Below are positions 1-12,070 of a stretch of 29,000 bases of DNA, in pieces. Below the pieces are notes generated by a model. It saw only the letters and a list, made by a program, of their open reading frames with translations, was not told the DNA's origin and searched no databases. Source of the stretch: Strigamia acuminata (taxonomy: Eukaryota; Arthropoda; Chilopoda; Geophilomorpha; Linotaeniidae); NCBI GenBank assembly GCA_949358305.1, contig CASHSZ010000028.1, positions 1 to 29,000 of the forward strand. Reading direction: 5' to 3'. Within the stretch, counting starts at the first letter, position 1; every line of letters starts with the position of its first letter. Made by a program: the position numbers and the translations under genes.

Positions 1-1140
1 TAAGTTTTAGAAACATCCAACTGATGATTTGGAAGAATAGACTTTTGATCTCATCACAGTTGACTTAGCACAAACACCACAAGACCAATGTCTCTGAATG
101 TTCAGAAATAGTGTTTAAACCTTAGTAGAAGGCTCCAATGTAAGTTTTAGAAACATCCAACCGATGATTTGGGAGAATAGACTTTTAATCTCATCACAGT
201 TGACTTAGCACAAACACCACAAGTCCAATGTCTCTGAATGTTCAGAAATAGTGTTTAAACCTTAGTAGAAGCCTTCAATATAAGTTTTAGCAACACCCAA
301 GCAATAAATTTTGAAAAAAAAATTTTGAGCTCATTTCACATCGCAGTTGACTTAGCACAAACACCACAAGACCAATGTCTCTGAATGTTCAGAAATAGTG
401 TTTAAACCTTAGTAGAAGCCTTCAATATAAGTTTTAGCAACACCCAAGCAATAAATTTTGAAAAAAAATTTTGAGCTTATTTCACATCACAGTTGACTTA
501 GCACAAACACCACAAGACCAATGTCTCTGAATGTTCAGAAATAGTGTTTAAACCTTAGTAGAAGGCTCCAATGTAAGTTTTAGAAACATCCAACCAATGA
601 TTTGGGAGAATAGACTTTTGATCTCATCACAGTTGACTTAGCACAAACACCACAAGACCAATGTCTCTGAATGTTCAGAAATAGTGTTTAAACCTTAGTA
701 GAAGGCTCCAATGTAAGTTTTAGAAACATCCAACCAATGATTTGGGAGAATAGACTTTTGATCTCATCACAGTTGACTTAGCACAAACACCACAAGACCA
801 ATGTCTCTGAATGTTCAGAAATAGTGTTTAAACCTTAGTAGAAGGCTCCAATGTAAGTTTTAGAAACATCCAACCAATGATTTGGGAGAATAGATTTTTG
901 ATCTCATCACAGTTGACTTAGCACAAACACCACAAGTCCAATGTCTCTGAATGTTTAGAAATAGTTTTTAAACCTTAGTAGAAGCCTTCAATATAAGTTT
1001 TAGCAACACCCAAGCAATAAATTTTGAAAAAAAAATTTTGAGCATATTTCACATCGCAGTTGACTTAGCACAAACACCACAAGACCAATGTCTCTGAATG
1101 TTCAGAAATAGTGTTTAAACCTTAGTAGAAGGCTCCAATG
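1..1140. repeat. Left-edge monomers 1-8, irregular order
   Basis: Monomer 1 (1-140) has two private variants, CTGATG at the CpG site and GGAAG for GGGAG. Monomers 2-4 (141-573) form the phrase A1 with CTTTTAATC and AAGTCC, then B1, then the 146-bp B2. The same 433-bp phrase recurs at 17882-18314, and its first monomer recurs at 28858. Monomers 5 and 6 are plain A1. Monomer 7 (854-993) and the B3 at 994-1140 match the start of the 10-mer repeat at 3115. No flanking single-copy DNA is seen, so the array continues to the left. Confidence 0.9.
574..713 (+). repeat. A1 monomer, reference copy (140 bp)
   Basis: This copy is a consensus example of the commonest monomer (157 copies). In order it has the head TAAGTTTTAGAAACATCCAA, the single variable CpG site (here CCAATG), GGGAGAATAGAC, CTTTTGATCTCATCACAG, a long conserved stretch with AGCACAAACACCACAAGACC, the near-palindrome TCTGAATGTTCAGA, the palindrome GTTTAAAC, and the tail AGTAGAAGGCTCCAATG. 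Recurrent variants used here to tell copies apart are CCGATG/CCAATG/CTAATG, AACATTC for AACATCC, GACCTC for GATCTC, AAGTCC for AAGACC, CACTAC or CACAAC for CACCAC, AAACTTT for AAACCTT, TAGTAAAAG for TAGTAGAAG, GGTTCC for GGCTCC, and GCCTTCAATA for the whole tail. Confidence 0.97.
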
Positions 1141-2974
1141 TAAGTTTTAGAAACATCCAACCGATGATTTGGGAGAATAGACTTTTGATCTCATCACAGT
1201 TGACTTAGCACAAACACCACAAGTCCAATGTCTCTGAATGTTCAGAAATAGTGTTTAAACCTTAGTAGAAGCCTTCAATATAAGTTTTAGCAACACCCAA
1301 GCAATAAATTTTGAAAAAAAAATTTTGAGCTTATTTTACATCACAGTTGACTTAGCACAAACACCACAAGACCAATGTCTCTGAATGTTCAGAAATAGTG
1401 TTTAAACCTTAGTAGAAGGCTCCAATGTAAGTTTTAGAAACATCCAACCAATGATTTGGGAGAATAGACTTTTGATCTCATCACAGTTGACTTAGCACAA
1501 ACACCACAAGACCAATGTCTCTGAATGTTCAGAAATAGTGTTTAAACCTTAGTAGAAGGCTCCAATGTAAGTTTTAGAAACATCCAACCAATGATTTGGG
1601 AGAATAGACTTTTGATCTCATCACAGTTGACTTAGCACAAACACCACAAGACCAATGTCTCTGAATGTTCAGAAATAGTGTTTAAACCTTAGTAGAAGGC
1701 TCCAATGTAAGTTTTAGAAACATCCAACCAATGATTTGGGAGAATAGACTTTTGATCTCATCACAGTTGACTTAGCACAAACACTACAAGACCAATGTCT
1801 CTGAATGTTCAGAAATAGTGTTTAAACCTTAGTAGAAGGCTCCAATGTAAGTTTTAGAAACATCCAACCGATGATTTGGGAGAATAGACTTTTGATCTCA
1901 TCACAGTTGACTTAGCACAAACACCACAAGACCAATGTCTCTGAATGTTCAGAAATAGTGTTTAAACTTTAGTAGAAGGCTCCAATGTAAGTTTTAGAAA
2001 CATTCAACCGATGATTTGGGAGAATAGACTTTTGACCTCATCACAGTTGACTTAGCACAAACACCACAAGACCAATGTCTCTGAATGTTCAGAAATAGTG
2101 TTTAAACCTTAGTAGAAGGCTCCAATGTAAGTTTTAGAAACATCCAACCAATGATTTGGGAGAATAGACTTTTGATCTCATCACAGTTGACTTAGCACAA
2201 ACACCACAAGACCAATGTCTCTGAATGTTCAGAAATAGTGTTTAAACCTTAGTAGAAGGCTCCAATGTAAGTTTTAGAAACATCCAACCGATGATTTGGG
2301 AGAATAGACTTTTGATCTCATCACAGTTGACTTAGCACAAACACCACAAGTCCAATGTCTCTGAATGTTCAGAAATAGTGTTTAAACCTTAGTAGAAGCC
2401 TTCAATATAAGTTTTAGCAACACCCAAGCAATAAATTTTGAAAAAAAAATTTTGAGCTTATTTTACATCACAGTTGACTTAGCACAAACACCACAAGACC
2501 AATGTCTCTGAATGTTCAGAAATAGTGTTTAAACCTTAGTAGAAGGCTCCAATGTAAGTTTTAGAAACATCCAACCAATGATTTGGGAGAATAGACTTTT
2601 GATCTCATCACAGTTGACTTAGCACAAACACCACAAGACCAATGTCTCTGAATGTTCAGAAATAGTGTTTAAACCTTAGTAGAAGGCTCCAATGTAAGTT
2701 TTAGAAACATCCAACCAATGATTTGGGAGAATAGACTTTTGATCTCATCACAGTTGACTTAGCACAAACACCACAAGACCAATGTCTCTGAATGTTCAGA
2801 AATAGTGTTTAAACCTTAGTAGAAGGCTCCAATGTAAGTTTTAGAAACATCCAACCAATGATTTGGGAGAATAGACTTTTGATCTCATCACAGTTGACTT
2901 AGCACAAACACCACAAGACCAATGTCTCTGAATGTTCAGAAATAGTGTTTAAACCTTAGTAGAAGGCTCCAATG
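1141..2974. repeat. Eight-monomer tandem duplication, period 1127 bp
   Basis: The phrase A1 (CCGATG, AAGTCC), B2, then three CCAATG A1 monomers occurs at 1141-1847 and again at 2268-2974, 1127 bp apart (seven 140-bp and one 147-bp monomers). The one scored difference is CACTAC in the monomer at 1708 against CACCAC at 2835. After this the copies part: 1848-2127 has the AAACTTT then AACATTC/GACCTC pair, while 2975 has GAATAAAC. B2 stands without B1 here, unlike most B2 copies. Confidence 0.85.
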
Positions 2975-3114
2975 TAAGTTTTAGAAACATCCAACCGATG
3001 ATTTGGGAGAATAAACTTTTGATCTCATCACAGTTGACTTAGCACAAACACCACAAGACCAATGTCTCTGAATGTTCAGAAATAGTGTTTAAACCTTAGT
3101 AGAAGGCTCCAATG
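2555..3114. repeat. Partial copy of the 10-mer higher-order repeat (last four monomers)
   Basis: Three CCAATG A1 monomers followed by a CCGATG monomer with GAATAAAC match the last four monomers of the next full unit (3962-4521) at a distance of 1407 bp. The rest of a full unit is absent on the left, where the sequence instead belongs to the 1127-bp duplication. Confidence 0.85.
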
Positions 3115-4521
3115 TAAGTTTTAGAAACATCCAACCAATGATTTGGGAGAATAGATTTTTGATCTCATCACAGTTGACTTAGCACAAACACCACAAGTCC
3201 AATGTCTCTGAATGTTTAGAAATAGTTTTTAAACCTTAGTAGAAGCCTTCAATATAAGTTTTAGCAACACCCAAGCAATAAATTTTGAAAAAAAAATTTT
3301 GAGCATATTTCACATCGCAGTTGACTTAGCACAAACACCACAAGACCAATGTCTCTGAATGTTTAGAAATAGTGTTTAAACCTTAGTAGAAGGCTCCAAT
3401 GTAAGTTTTAGAAACATCCAACCGATGATTTGGGAGAATAGACTTTTGATCTCATCACAGTTGACTTAGCACAAACACCACAAGACCAATGTCTCTGAAT
3501 GTTCAGAAATAGTGTTTAAACCTTAGTAGAAGGCTCCAATGTAAGTTTTAGAAACATCCAACCGATGATTTGGGAGAATAGACTTTTGATCTCATCACAG
3601 TTGACTTAGCACAAACACCACAAGACCAATGTCTCTGAATGTTCAGAAATAGTGTTTAAACCCTAGTAGAAAGCTCCAATGTAAGTTTTAGAAACATCCA
3701 ACCAATGATTTGGGAGAATAGACTTTTGATCTCATCACAGTTGACTTAGCACAAACACCACAAGACCAATGTCTCTGAATGTTCAGAAATAGTGTTTAAA
3801 CCTTAGTAGAAGGCTCCAATGTAAGTTTTAGAAACATCCAACCGATGATTTGGGAGAATAGACTTTTGACCTCATCACAGTTGACTTAGCACAAACACCA
3901 CAAGACCAATGTCTCTGAATGTTCAGAAATAGTGTTTAAACCTTAGTAGAAGGCTCCAATGTAAGTTTTAGAAACATCCAACCAATGATTTGGGAGAATA
4001 GACTTTTGATCTCATCACAGTTGACTTAGCACAAACACCACAAGACCAATGTCTCTGAATGTTCAGAAATAGTGTTTAAACCTTAGTAGAAGGCTCCAAT
4101 GTAAGTTTTAGAAACATCCAACCAATGATTTGGGAGAATAGACTTTTGATCTCATCACAGTTGACTTAGCACAAACACCACAAGACCAATGTCTCTGAAT
4201 GTTCAGAAATAGTGTTTAAACCTTAGTAGAAGGCTCCAATGTAAGTTTTAGAAACATCCAACCAATGATTTGGGAGAATAGACTTTTGATCTCATCACAG
4301 TTGACTTAGCACAAACACCACAAGACCAATGTCTCTGAATGTTCAGAAATAGTGTTTAAACCTTAGTAGAAGGCTCCAATGTAAGTTTTAGAAACATCCA
4401 ACCGATGATTTGGGAGAATAAACTTTTGATCTCATCACAGTTGACTTAGCACAAACACCACAAGACCAATGTCTCTGAATGTTCAGAAATAGTGTTTAAA
4501 CCTTAGTAGAAGGCTCCAATG
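3115..4521. repeat. Higher-order repeat, 10-monomer unit (1407 bp)
   Basis: Order of monomers: A1 with TAGATTTTTG/AAGTCC/GTTTAG/AGTTTTTAAAC; B3; CCGATG; CCGATG with AAACCCTAG and AAGCTCC; CCAATG; CCGATG with GACCTC; three CCAATG; CCGATG with GAATAAAC. Every one of these variants recurs in the next unit in the same order. The linked variants make this unit easy to tell from all others in the window. Confidence 0.93.
3255..3401 (+). repeat. B3 monomer, reference copy (147 bp)
   Basis: B3 reads GCATATTTCACATCGCAG after the A-tract block and has the A1-type tail GGCTCCAATG. Only four copies exist, at 994, 3255, 4662 and 5929. All stand alone rather than in a B1-B2 pair, and all follow an A1 monomer with the linked set TAGATTTTTG, AAGTCC, GAATGTTTAG and AGTTTTTAAAC. 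The copies at 3255, 4662 and 5929 read GTTTAG instead of GTTCAG in the 3' half; the copy at 994 does not, so it probably branched before that change spread. Confidence 0.93.
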
Positions 4522-5788
4522 TAAGTTTTAGAAACATCCAACCAATGATTTGGGAGAATAGATTTTTGATCTCATCACAGTTGACTTAGCACAAACACCA
4601 CAAGTCCAATGTCTCTGAATGTTTAGAAATAGTTTTTAAACCTTAGTAGAAGCCTTCAATATAAGTTTTAGCAACACCCAAGCAATAAATTTTGAAAAAA
4701 AAATTTTGAGCATATTTCACATCGCAGTTGACTTAGCACAAACACCACAAGACCAATGTCTCTGAATGTTTAGAAATAGTGTTTAAACCTTAGTAGAAGG
4801 CTCCAATGTAAGTTTTAGAAACATCCAACCGATGATTTGGGAGAATAGACTTTTGATCTCATCACAGTTGACTTAGCACAAACACCACAAGACCAATGTC
4901 TCTGAATGTTCAGAAATAGTGTTTAAACCTTAGTAGAAGGCTCCAATGTAAGTTTTAGAAACATCCAACCGATGATTTGGGAGAATAGACTTTTGATCTC
5001 ATCACAGTTGACTTAGCACAAACACCACAAGACCAATGTCTCTGAATGTTCAGAAATAGTGTTTAAACCCTAGTAGAAAGCTCCAATGTAAGTTTTAGAA
5101 ACATCCAACCAATGATTTGGGAGAATAGACTTTTGATCTCATCACAGTTGACTTAGCACAAACACCACAAGACCAATGTCTCTGAATGTTCAGAAATAGT
5201 GTTTAAACCTTAGTAGAAGGCTCCAATGTAAGTTTTAGAAACATCCAACCGATGATTTGGGAGAATAGACTTTTGACCTCATCACAGTTGACTTAGCACA
5301 AACACCACAAGACCAATGTCTCTGAATGTTCAGAAATAGTGTTTAAACCTTAGTAGAAGGCTCCAATGTAAGTTTTAGAAACATCCAACCAATGATTTGG
5401 GAGAATAGACTTTTGATCTCATCACAGTTGACTTAGCACAAACACCACAAGACCAATGTCTCTGAATGTTCAGAAATAGTGTTTAAACCTTAGTAGAAGG
5501 CTCCAATGTAAGTTTTAGAAACATCCAACCAATGATTTGGGAGAATAGACTTTTGATCTCATCACAGTTGACTTAGCACAAACACCACAAGACCAATGTC
5601 TCTGAATGTTCAGAAATAGTGTTTAAACCTTAGTAGAAGGCTCCAATGTAAGTTTTAGAAACATCCAACCGATGATTTGGGAGAATAAACTTTTGATCTC
5701 ATCACAGTTGACTTAGCACAAACACCACAAGACCAATGTCTCTGAATGTTCAGAAATAGTGTTTAAACCTTAGTAGAAGGCTCCAATG
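4522..5788. repeat. Higher-order repeat, 9-monomer unit (1267 bp)
   Basis: This unit has the same order as the 10-mer at 3115 but two plain CCAATG monomers (5369, 5509) instead of three. The difference is exactly one 140-bp monomer, as expected from gain or loss of a single monomer by misaligned exchange within a run of identical monomers. Confidence 0.93.
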
Positions 5789-6775
5789 TAAGTTTTAGAA
5801 ACATCCAACCAATGATTTGGGAGAATAGATTTTTGATCTCATCACAGTTGACTTAGCACAAACACCACAAGTCCAATGTCTCTGAATGTTTAGAAATAGT
5901 TTTTAAACCTTAGTAGAAGCCTTCAATATAAGTTTTAGCAACACCCAAGCAATAAATTTTGAAAAAAAAATTTTGAGCATATTTCACATCGCAGTTGACT
6001 TAGCACAAACACCACAAGACCAATGTCTCTGAATGTTTAGAAATAGTGTTTAAACCTTAGTAGAAGGCTCCAATGTAAGTTTTAGAAACATCCAACCGAT
6101 GATTTGGGAGAATAGACTTTTGATCTCATCACAGTTGACTTAGCACAAACACCACAAGACCAATGTCTCTGAATGTTCAGAAATAGTGTTTAAACCTTAG
6201 TAGAAGGCTCCAATGTAAGTTTTAGAAACATCCAACCGATGATTTGGGAGAATAGACTTTTGATCTCATCACAGTTGACTTAGCACAAACACCACAAGAC
6301 CAATGTCTCTGAATGTTCAGAAATAGTGTTTAAACCCTAGTAGAAAGCTCCAATGTAAGTTTTAGAAACATCCAACCAATGATTTGGGAGAATAGACTTT
6401 TGATCTCATCACAGTTGACTTAGCACAAACACCACAAGACCAATGTCTCTGAATGTTCAGAAATAGTGTTTAAACCTTAGTAGAAGGCTCCAATGTAAGT
6501 TTTAGAAACATCCAACCGATGATTTGGGAGAATAGACTTTTGACCTCATCACAGTTGACTTAGCACAAACACCACAAGACCAATGTCTCTGAATGTTCAG
6601 AAATAGTGTTTAAACCTTAGTAGAAGGCTCCAATGTAAGTTTTAGAAACATCCAACCAATGATTTGGGAGAATAGACTTTTGATCTCATCACAGTTGACT
6701 TAGCACAAACACCACAAGACCAATGTCTCTGAATGTTCAGAAATAGTGTTTAAACCTTAGTAGAAGGCTCCAATG
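5789..6775. repeat. Truncated third copy of the 9/10-mer unit (7 monomers)
   Basis: Monomers at 5789, 5929, 6076, 6216, 6356, 6496 and 6636 repeat the first seven of the unit at 4522 at a distance of 1267 bp. At 6776 the expected plain CCAATG monomer is replaced by a CCGATG monomer with a CCTTCAATG tail, where the 5483-bp segment takes over. The 3' part of this copy is shared with the start of that segment. Confidence 0.9.
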
Positions 6776-7895
6776 TAAGTTTTAGAAACATCCAACCGAT
6801 GATTTGGGAGAATAGACTTTTGATCTCATCACAGTTGACTTAGCACAAACACCACAAGACCAATGTCTCTGAATGTTCAGAAATAGTGTTTAAACCTTAG
6901 TAGAAGCCTTCAATGTAAGTTTTAGCAACATCCAAGCGATGATTTGGGAGAATAGACTTTTGATCTCATCACAGTTGACTTAGCACAAACACCACAAGAC
7001 CAATGTCTCTGAATGTTCAGAAATAGTGTTTAAACCTTAGTAGAAGGTTCCAATGTAAGTTTTAGAAACATCCAACCGATGATTTGGGAGAATAGACTTT
7101 TGATCTCATCACAGTTGACTTAGCACAAACACCACAAGACCAATGTCTCTGAATGTTCAGAAATAGTGTTTAAACCTTAGTAGAAGGTTCCAATGTAAGT
7201 TTTAGAAACATCCAACCGATGATTTGGGAGAATAGACTTTTGATCTCATCACAGTTGACTTAGCACAAACACAACAAGACCAATGTCTCTGAATGTTCAG
7301 AAATAGTGTTTAAACCTTAGTAGAAGGCTCCAATGTAAGTTTTAGAAACATCCAACCGATGATTTGGGAGAATAGACTTTTGATCTCATCACAGTTGACT
7401 TAGCACAAACACCACAAGACCAATGTCTCTGAATGTTCAGAAATAGTGTTTAAACTTTAGTAGAAGGCTCCAATGTAAGTTTTAGAAACATTCAACCGAT
7501 GATTTGGGAGAATAGACTTTTGACCTCATCACAGTTGACTTAGCACAAACACCACAAGACCAATGTCTCTGAATGTTCAGAAATAGTGTTTAAACCTTAG
7601 TAGAAGGCTCCAATGTAAGTTTTAGAAACATCCAACTAATGATTTGGGAGAATAGACTTTTGATCTCATCACAGTTGACTTAGCACAAACACCACAAGAC
7701 CAATGTCTCTGAATGTTCAGAAATAGTGTTTAAACCTTAGTAGAAGGCTCCAATGTAAGTTTTAGAAACATCCAACCGATGATTTGGGAGAATAGACTTT
7801 TGATCTCATCACAGTTGACTTAGCACAAACACCACAAGTCCAATGTCTCTGAATGTTCAGAAATAGTGTTTAAACCTTAGTAGAAGCCTTCAATA

Positions 7896-8042
7896 TAAGT
7901 TTTAGCAACACCCAAGCAATAAATTTTGAAAAAAAAATTTTGAGCTCATTTCACATCGCAGTTGACTTAGCACAAACACCACAAGACCAATGTCTCTGAA
8001 TGTTCAGAAATAGTGTTTAAACCTTAGTAGAAGCCTTCAATA
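7896..8042 (+). repeat. B1 monomer, reference copy (147 bp)
   Basis: B1 shares head, 3' half and orientation with A but differs in two places. About 27 bp is replaced by an A-rich block with TTTTGAAAAAAAAATTTT, and 7 bp (TTTCACA) is inserted between CTCA and TCGCAG. Without those 7 bp it aligns to A at equal length. It carries GCTCATTTCACATCGCAG, AATAAA, and always the CCTTCAAT tail. Fifteen copies start at 281, 7896, 8890, 9317, 10850, 13379, 14373, 14800, 16333, 18022, 21813, 23787, 24781, 25775 and 27457. It is followed by B2 except at 8890 and 14373, where A2 follows. Confidence 0.96.
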
Positions 8043-8189
8043 TAAGTTTTAGCAACACCCAAGCAATAAATTTTGAAAAAAAAATTTTGAGCTTATTTTA
8101 CATCACAGTTGACTTAGCACAAACACCACAAGACCAATGTCTCTGAATGTTCAGAAATAGTGTTTAAACCTTAGTAGAAGGCTCCAATG
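8043..8189 (+). repeat. B2 monomer, reference copy (147 bp)
   Basis: B2 has the same A-tract block as B1 but reads GCTTATTTTACATCACAG (GCTTATTTCACATCACAG in the 146-bp copies at 428 and 18169, which also have 8 instead of 9 A). Its tail returns to GGCTCCAATG (GGTTCC at 18169), and an A1 monomer always follows. Seventeen copies start at 428, 1281, 2408, 8043, 9464, 10997, 11552, 13526, 14947, 16480, 17035, 18169, 21960, 23934, 24928, 25922 and 27604. Two carry a 21-bp deletion and four a 12-bp deletion. The CpA in CATCACAG sits where B1 has CpG. Confidence 0.96.
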
Positions 8190-9036
8190 TAAGTTTTAGA
8201 AACATCCAACCAATGATTTGGGAGAATAGACTTTTGATCTCATCACAGTTGACTTAGCACAAACACCACAAGACCAATGTCTCTGAATGTTCAGAAATAG
8301 TGTTTAAACCTTAGTAAAAGGCTCCAATGTAAGTTTTAGAAACATCCAACCGATGATTTGGGAGAATAGACTTTTGATCTCATCACAGTTGACTTAGCAC
8401 AAACACCACAAGACCAATGTCTCTGAATGTTCAGAAATAGTGTTTAAACTTTAGTAGAAGGCTCCAATGTAAGTTTTAGAAACATTCAACCGATGATTTG
8501 GGAGAATAGACTTTTGACCTCATCACAGTTGACTTAGCACAAACACCACAAGACCAATGTCTCTGAATGTTCAGAAATAGTGTTTAAACCTTAGTAGAAG
8601 GCTCCAATGTAAGTTTTAGAAACATCCAACCAATGATTTGGGAGAATAGACTTTTGATCTCATCACAGTTGACTTAGCACAAACACCACAAGACCAATGT
8701 CTCTGAATGTTCAGAAATAGTGTTTAAACCTTAGTAGAAGGCTCCAATGTAAGTTTTAGAAACATCCAACCGATGATTTGGGAGAATAGACTTTTGATCT
8801 CATCACAGTTGACTTAGCACAAACACCACAAGTCCAATGTCTCTGAATGTTCAGAAATAGTGTTTAAACCTTAGTAGAAGCCTTCAATATAAGTTTTAGC
8901 AACACCCAAGCAATAAATTTTGAAAAAAAAATTTTGAGCTCATTTCACATCGCAGTTGACTTAGCACAAACACCACAAGACCAATGTCTCTGAATGTTCA
9001 GAAATAGTGTTTAAACCTTAGTAGAAGCCTTCAATG

Positions 9037-9176
9037 TAAGTTTTAGCAACATCCAAGCAATGATTTGGGAGAATAGACTTTTGATCTCATCACAGTTGAC
9101 TTAGCACAAACACCACAAGACCAATGTCTCTGAATGTTCAGAAATAGTGTTTAAACCTTAGTAGAAGGCTCCAATG
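9037..9176 (+). repeat. A2 monomer, reference copy (140 bp, B-like head on A body)
   Basis: A2 has the head CAACATCCAAGC[A/G]ATG followed by the ordinary A body (GGGAGAATAGAC). The CAAC...AAGC head matches the B monomers, the rest matches A1. Thirteen copies start at 6916, 9037, 11979, 12399, 14520, 17462, 17602, 18454, 19573, 20833, 22807, 28439 and 28579. Each is preceded by a tail ending in CTTCAATG rather than GGCTCCAATG, so tail and head travel together across my arbitrary monomer boundary. A2 may be an A/B recombinant or an intermediate between them; the sequence does not settle which. Confidence 0.9.
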
Positions 9177-9463
9177 TAAGTTTTAGAAACATCCAACCGA
9201 TGATTTGGGAGAATAGACTTTTGATCTCATCACAGTTGACTTAGCACAAACACCACAAGTCCAATGTCTCTGAATGTTCAGAAATAGTGTTTAAACCTTA
9301 GTAGAAGCCTTCAATATAAGTTTTAGCAACACCCAAGCAATAAATTTTGAAAAAAAAATTTTGAGCTCATTTCACATCGCAGTTGACTTAGCACAAACAC
9401 CACAAGACCAATGTCTCTGAATGTTCAGAAATAGTGTTTAAACCTTAGTAGAAGCCTTCAATA

Positions 9464-9589
9464 TAAGTTTTAGCAACACCCAAGCAATAAATTTTGAAAA
9501 AAAAATTTTGAGCTTATTTTACATCACAGTTGACCAATGGGTCTGAATGTTCAGAAATAGTGTTTAAACCTTAGTAGAAGGCTCCAATG
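9464..9589 (+). repeat. B2 monomer with 21-bp deletion (126 bp)
   Basis: CAGTTGAC is joined directly to CAATGGGTCTG. The 21 bp between GTTGAC and CAATG (TTAGCACAAACACCACAAGAC) is missing, and both edges end in GAC, so a short direct match could have guided the deletion. The normal CAATGTCTCTG reads CAATGGGTCTG. The same GG change is found without deletion in the A2 monomers at 18454 and 19573. Confidence 0.95.
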
Positions 9590-9729
9590 TAAGTTTTAGA
9601 AACATCCAACCAATGATTTGGGAGAATAGACTTTTGATCTCATCACAGTTGACTTAGCACAAACACCACAAGACCAATGTCTCTGAATGTTCAGAAATAG
9701 TGTTTAAACCTTAGTAGAAGGCTCCAATG

Positions 9730-10569
9730 TAAGTTTTAGAAACATCCAACCAATGATTTGGGAGAATAGACTTTTGATCTCATCACAGTTGACTTAGCAC
9801 AAACACCACAAGACCAATGTCTCTGAATGTTCAGAAATAGTGTTTAAACCTTAGTAAAAGGCTCCAATGTAAGTTTTAGAAACATCCAACCGATGATTTG
9901 GGAGAATAGACTTTTGATCTCATCACAGTTGACTTAGCACAAACACCACAAGACCAATGTCTCTGAATGTTCAGAAATAGTGTTTAAACTTTAGTAGAAG
10001 GCTCCAATGTAAGTTTTAGAAACATTCAACCGATGATTTGGGAGAATAGACTTTTGACCTCATCACAGTTGACTTAGCACAAACACCACAAGACCAATGT
10101 CTCTGAATGTTCAGAAATAGTGTTTAAACCTTAGTAGAAGGCTCCAATGTAAGTTTTAGAAACATCCAACCAATGATTTGGGAGAATAGACTTTTGATCT
10201 CATCACAGTTGACTTAGCACAAACACCACAAGACCAATGTCTCTGAATGTTCAGAAATAGTGTTTAAACCTTAGTAAAAGGCTCCAATGTAAGTTTTAGA
10301 AACATCCAACCGATGATTTGGGAGAATAGACTTTTGATCTCATCACAGTTGACTTAGCACAAACACCACAAGACCAATGTCTCTGAATGTTCAGAAATAG
10401 TGTTTAAACTTTAGTAGAAGGCTCCAATGTAAGTTTTAGAAACATTCAACCGATGATTTGGGAGAATAGACTTTTGACCTCATCACAGTTGACTTAGCAC
10501 AAACACCACAAGACCAATGTCTCTGAATGTTCAGAAATAGTGTTTAAACCTTAGTAGAAGGCTCCAATG
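9730..10569. repeat. Three-monomer tandem duplication (420 bp x 2)
   Basis: The triplet CCAATG with TAGTAAAAG, CCGATG with AAACTTT, then AACATTC with GACCTC occurs at 9730-10149 and again at 10150-10569. Elsewhere in the window this triplet is usually single (for example 8190-8609). It is the smallest multi-monomer amplification I see. Its own duplicate lies at 15213-16052 in copy 2 of the 5483-bp segment, so it predates that larger event. Confidence 0.92.
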
Positions 10570-10996
10570 TAAGTTTTAGAAACATCCAACCAATGATTTG
10601 GGAGAATAGACTTTTGATCTCATCACAGTTGACTTAGCACAAACACCACAAGACCAATGTCTCTGAATGTTCAGAAATAGTGTTTAAACCTTAGTAGAAG
10701 GCTCCAATGTAAGTTTTAGAAACATCCAACCGATGATTTGGGAGAATAGACTTTTGATCTCATCACAGTTGACTTAGCACAAACACCACAAGTCCAATGT
10801 CTCTGAATGTTCAGAAATAGTGTTTAAACCTTAGTAGAAGCCTTCAATATAAGTTTTAGCAACACCCAAGCAATAAATTTTGAAAAAAAAATTTTGAGCT
10901 CATTTCACATCGCAGTTGACTTAGCACAAACACCACAAGACCAATGTCTCTGAATGTTCAGAAATAGTGTTTAAACCTTAGTAGAAGCCTTCAATA

Positions 10997-11131
10997 TAAG
11001 TTTTAGCAACACCCAAGCAATAAATTTTGAAAAAAAAATTTTGAGCTTATTTTACATCACAGTTGACTTAGCACAAACACCACAAGACCAATGTCTCTGA
11101 ATGTTCAGAAATTTAGTAGAAGGCTCCAATG
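10997..11131 (+). repeat. B2 monomer with 12-bp deletion (135 bp)
   Basis: TTCAGAAATAGTG...ACCTTAGTAG is shortened to TTCAGAAATTTAGTAG, with loss of AGTGTTTAAACC and thus of the GTTTAAAC palindrome. The next monomers are CCAATG, CCGATG and AATCAATG A1 copies. The same deletion is seen at 16480, 25922 and 27604, each followed by the same three monomers, so all four descend from one event. Confidence 0.95.
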
Positions 11132-12070
11132 TAAGTTTTAGAAACATCCAACCAATGATTTGGGAGAATAGACTTTTGATCTCATCACAGTTGACTTAGC
11201 ACAAACACCACAAGACCAATGTCTCTGAATGTTCAGAAATAGTGTTTAAACCTTAGTAGAAGGCTCCAATGTAAGTTTTAGAAACATCCAACCGATGATT
11301 TGGGAGAATAGACTTTTGATCTCATCACAGTTGACTTAGCACAAACACCACAAGACCAATGTCTCTGAATGTTCAGAAATAGTGTTTAAACCTTAGTAGA
11401 AGGCTCCAATGTAAGTTTTAGAAACATCCAATCAATGATTTGGGAGAATAGACTTTTGATCTCATCACAGTTGACTTAGCACAAACACCACAAGTCCAAT
11501 GTCTCTGAATGTTCAGAAATAGTGTTTAAACCTTAGTAGAAGCCTTCAATATAAGTTTTAGCAACACCCAAGCAATAAATTTTGAAAAAAAAATTTTGAG
11601 CTTATTTTACATCACAGTTGACTTAGCACAAACACCACAAGACCAATGTCTCTGAATGTTCAGAAATAGTGTTTAAACCTTAGTAGAAGGCTCCAATGTA
11701 AGTTTTAGAAACATCCAACCAATGATTTGGGAGAATAGACTTTTGATCTCATCACAGTTGACTTAGCACAAACACCACAAGACCAATGTCTCTGAATGTT
11801 CAGAAATAGTGTTTAAACCTTAGTAAAAGGCTCCAATGTAAGTTTTAGAAACATCCAACCGATGATTTGGGAGAATAGACTTTTGATCTCATCACAGTTG
11901 ACTTAGCACAAACACCACAAGACCAATGTCTCTGAATGTTCAGAAATAGTATTTAAACCTTAGTAGAAGTCTTCAATGTAAGTTTTAGCAACATCCAAGC
12001 AATGATTTGGGAGAATAGACTTTTGATCTCATCACAGTTGACTTAGCACAAACACCACAAGACCAATGTC

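Noticed and set aside
281-573. Long A tract as the poly(A) tail of a retroelement insertion
   Set aside because: The tract is an internal part of all B monomers at a fixed position, with B-type sequence on both sides and no target-site duplication.
3542-3681. Plant-type telomere unit AAACCCT in the monomers at 3542, 4949 and 6216
   Set aside because: It is a single 7-bp match made by one T-to-C change in AAACCTT, without tandem telomere units, and is shared only because the three monomers are copies.
6916-7195. RNA polymerase III B-box-like GGTTCCAAT in GGTTCC-tailed monomers
   Set aside because: The match is partial, arises from one change in GGCTCC, and has no A box at a suitable distance.
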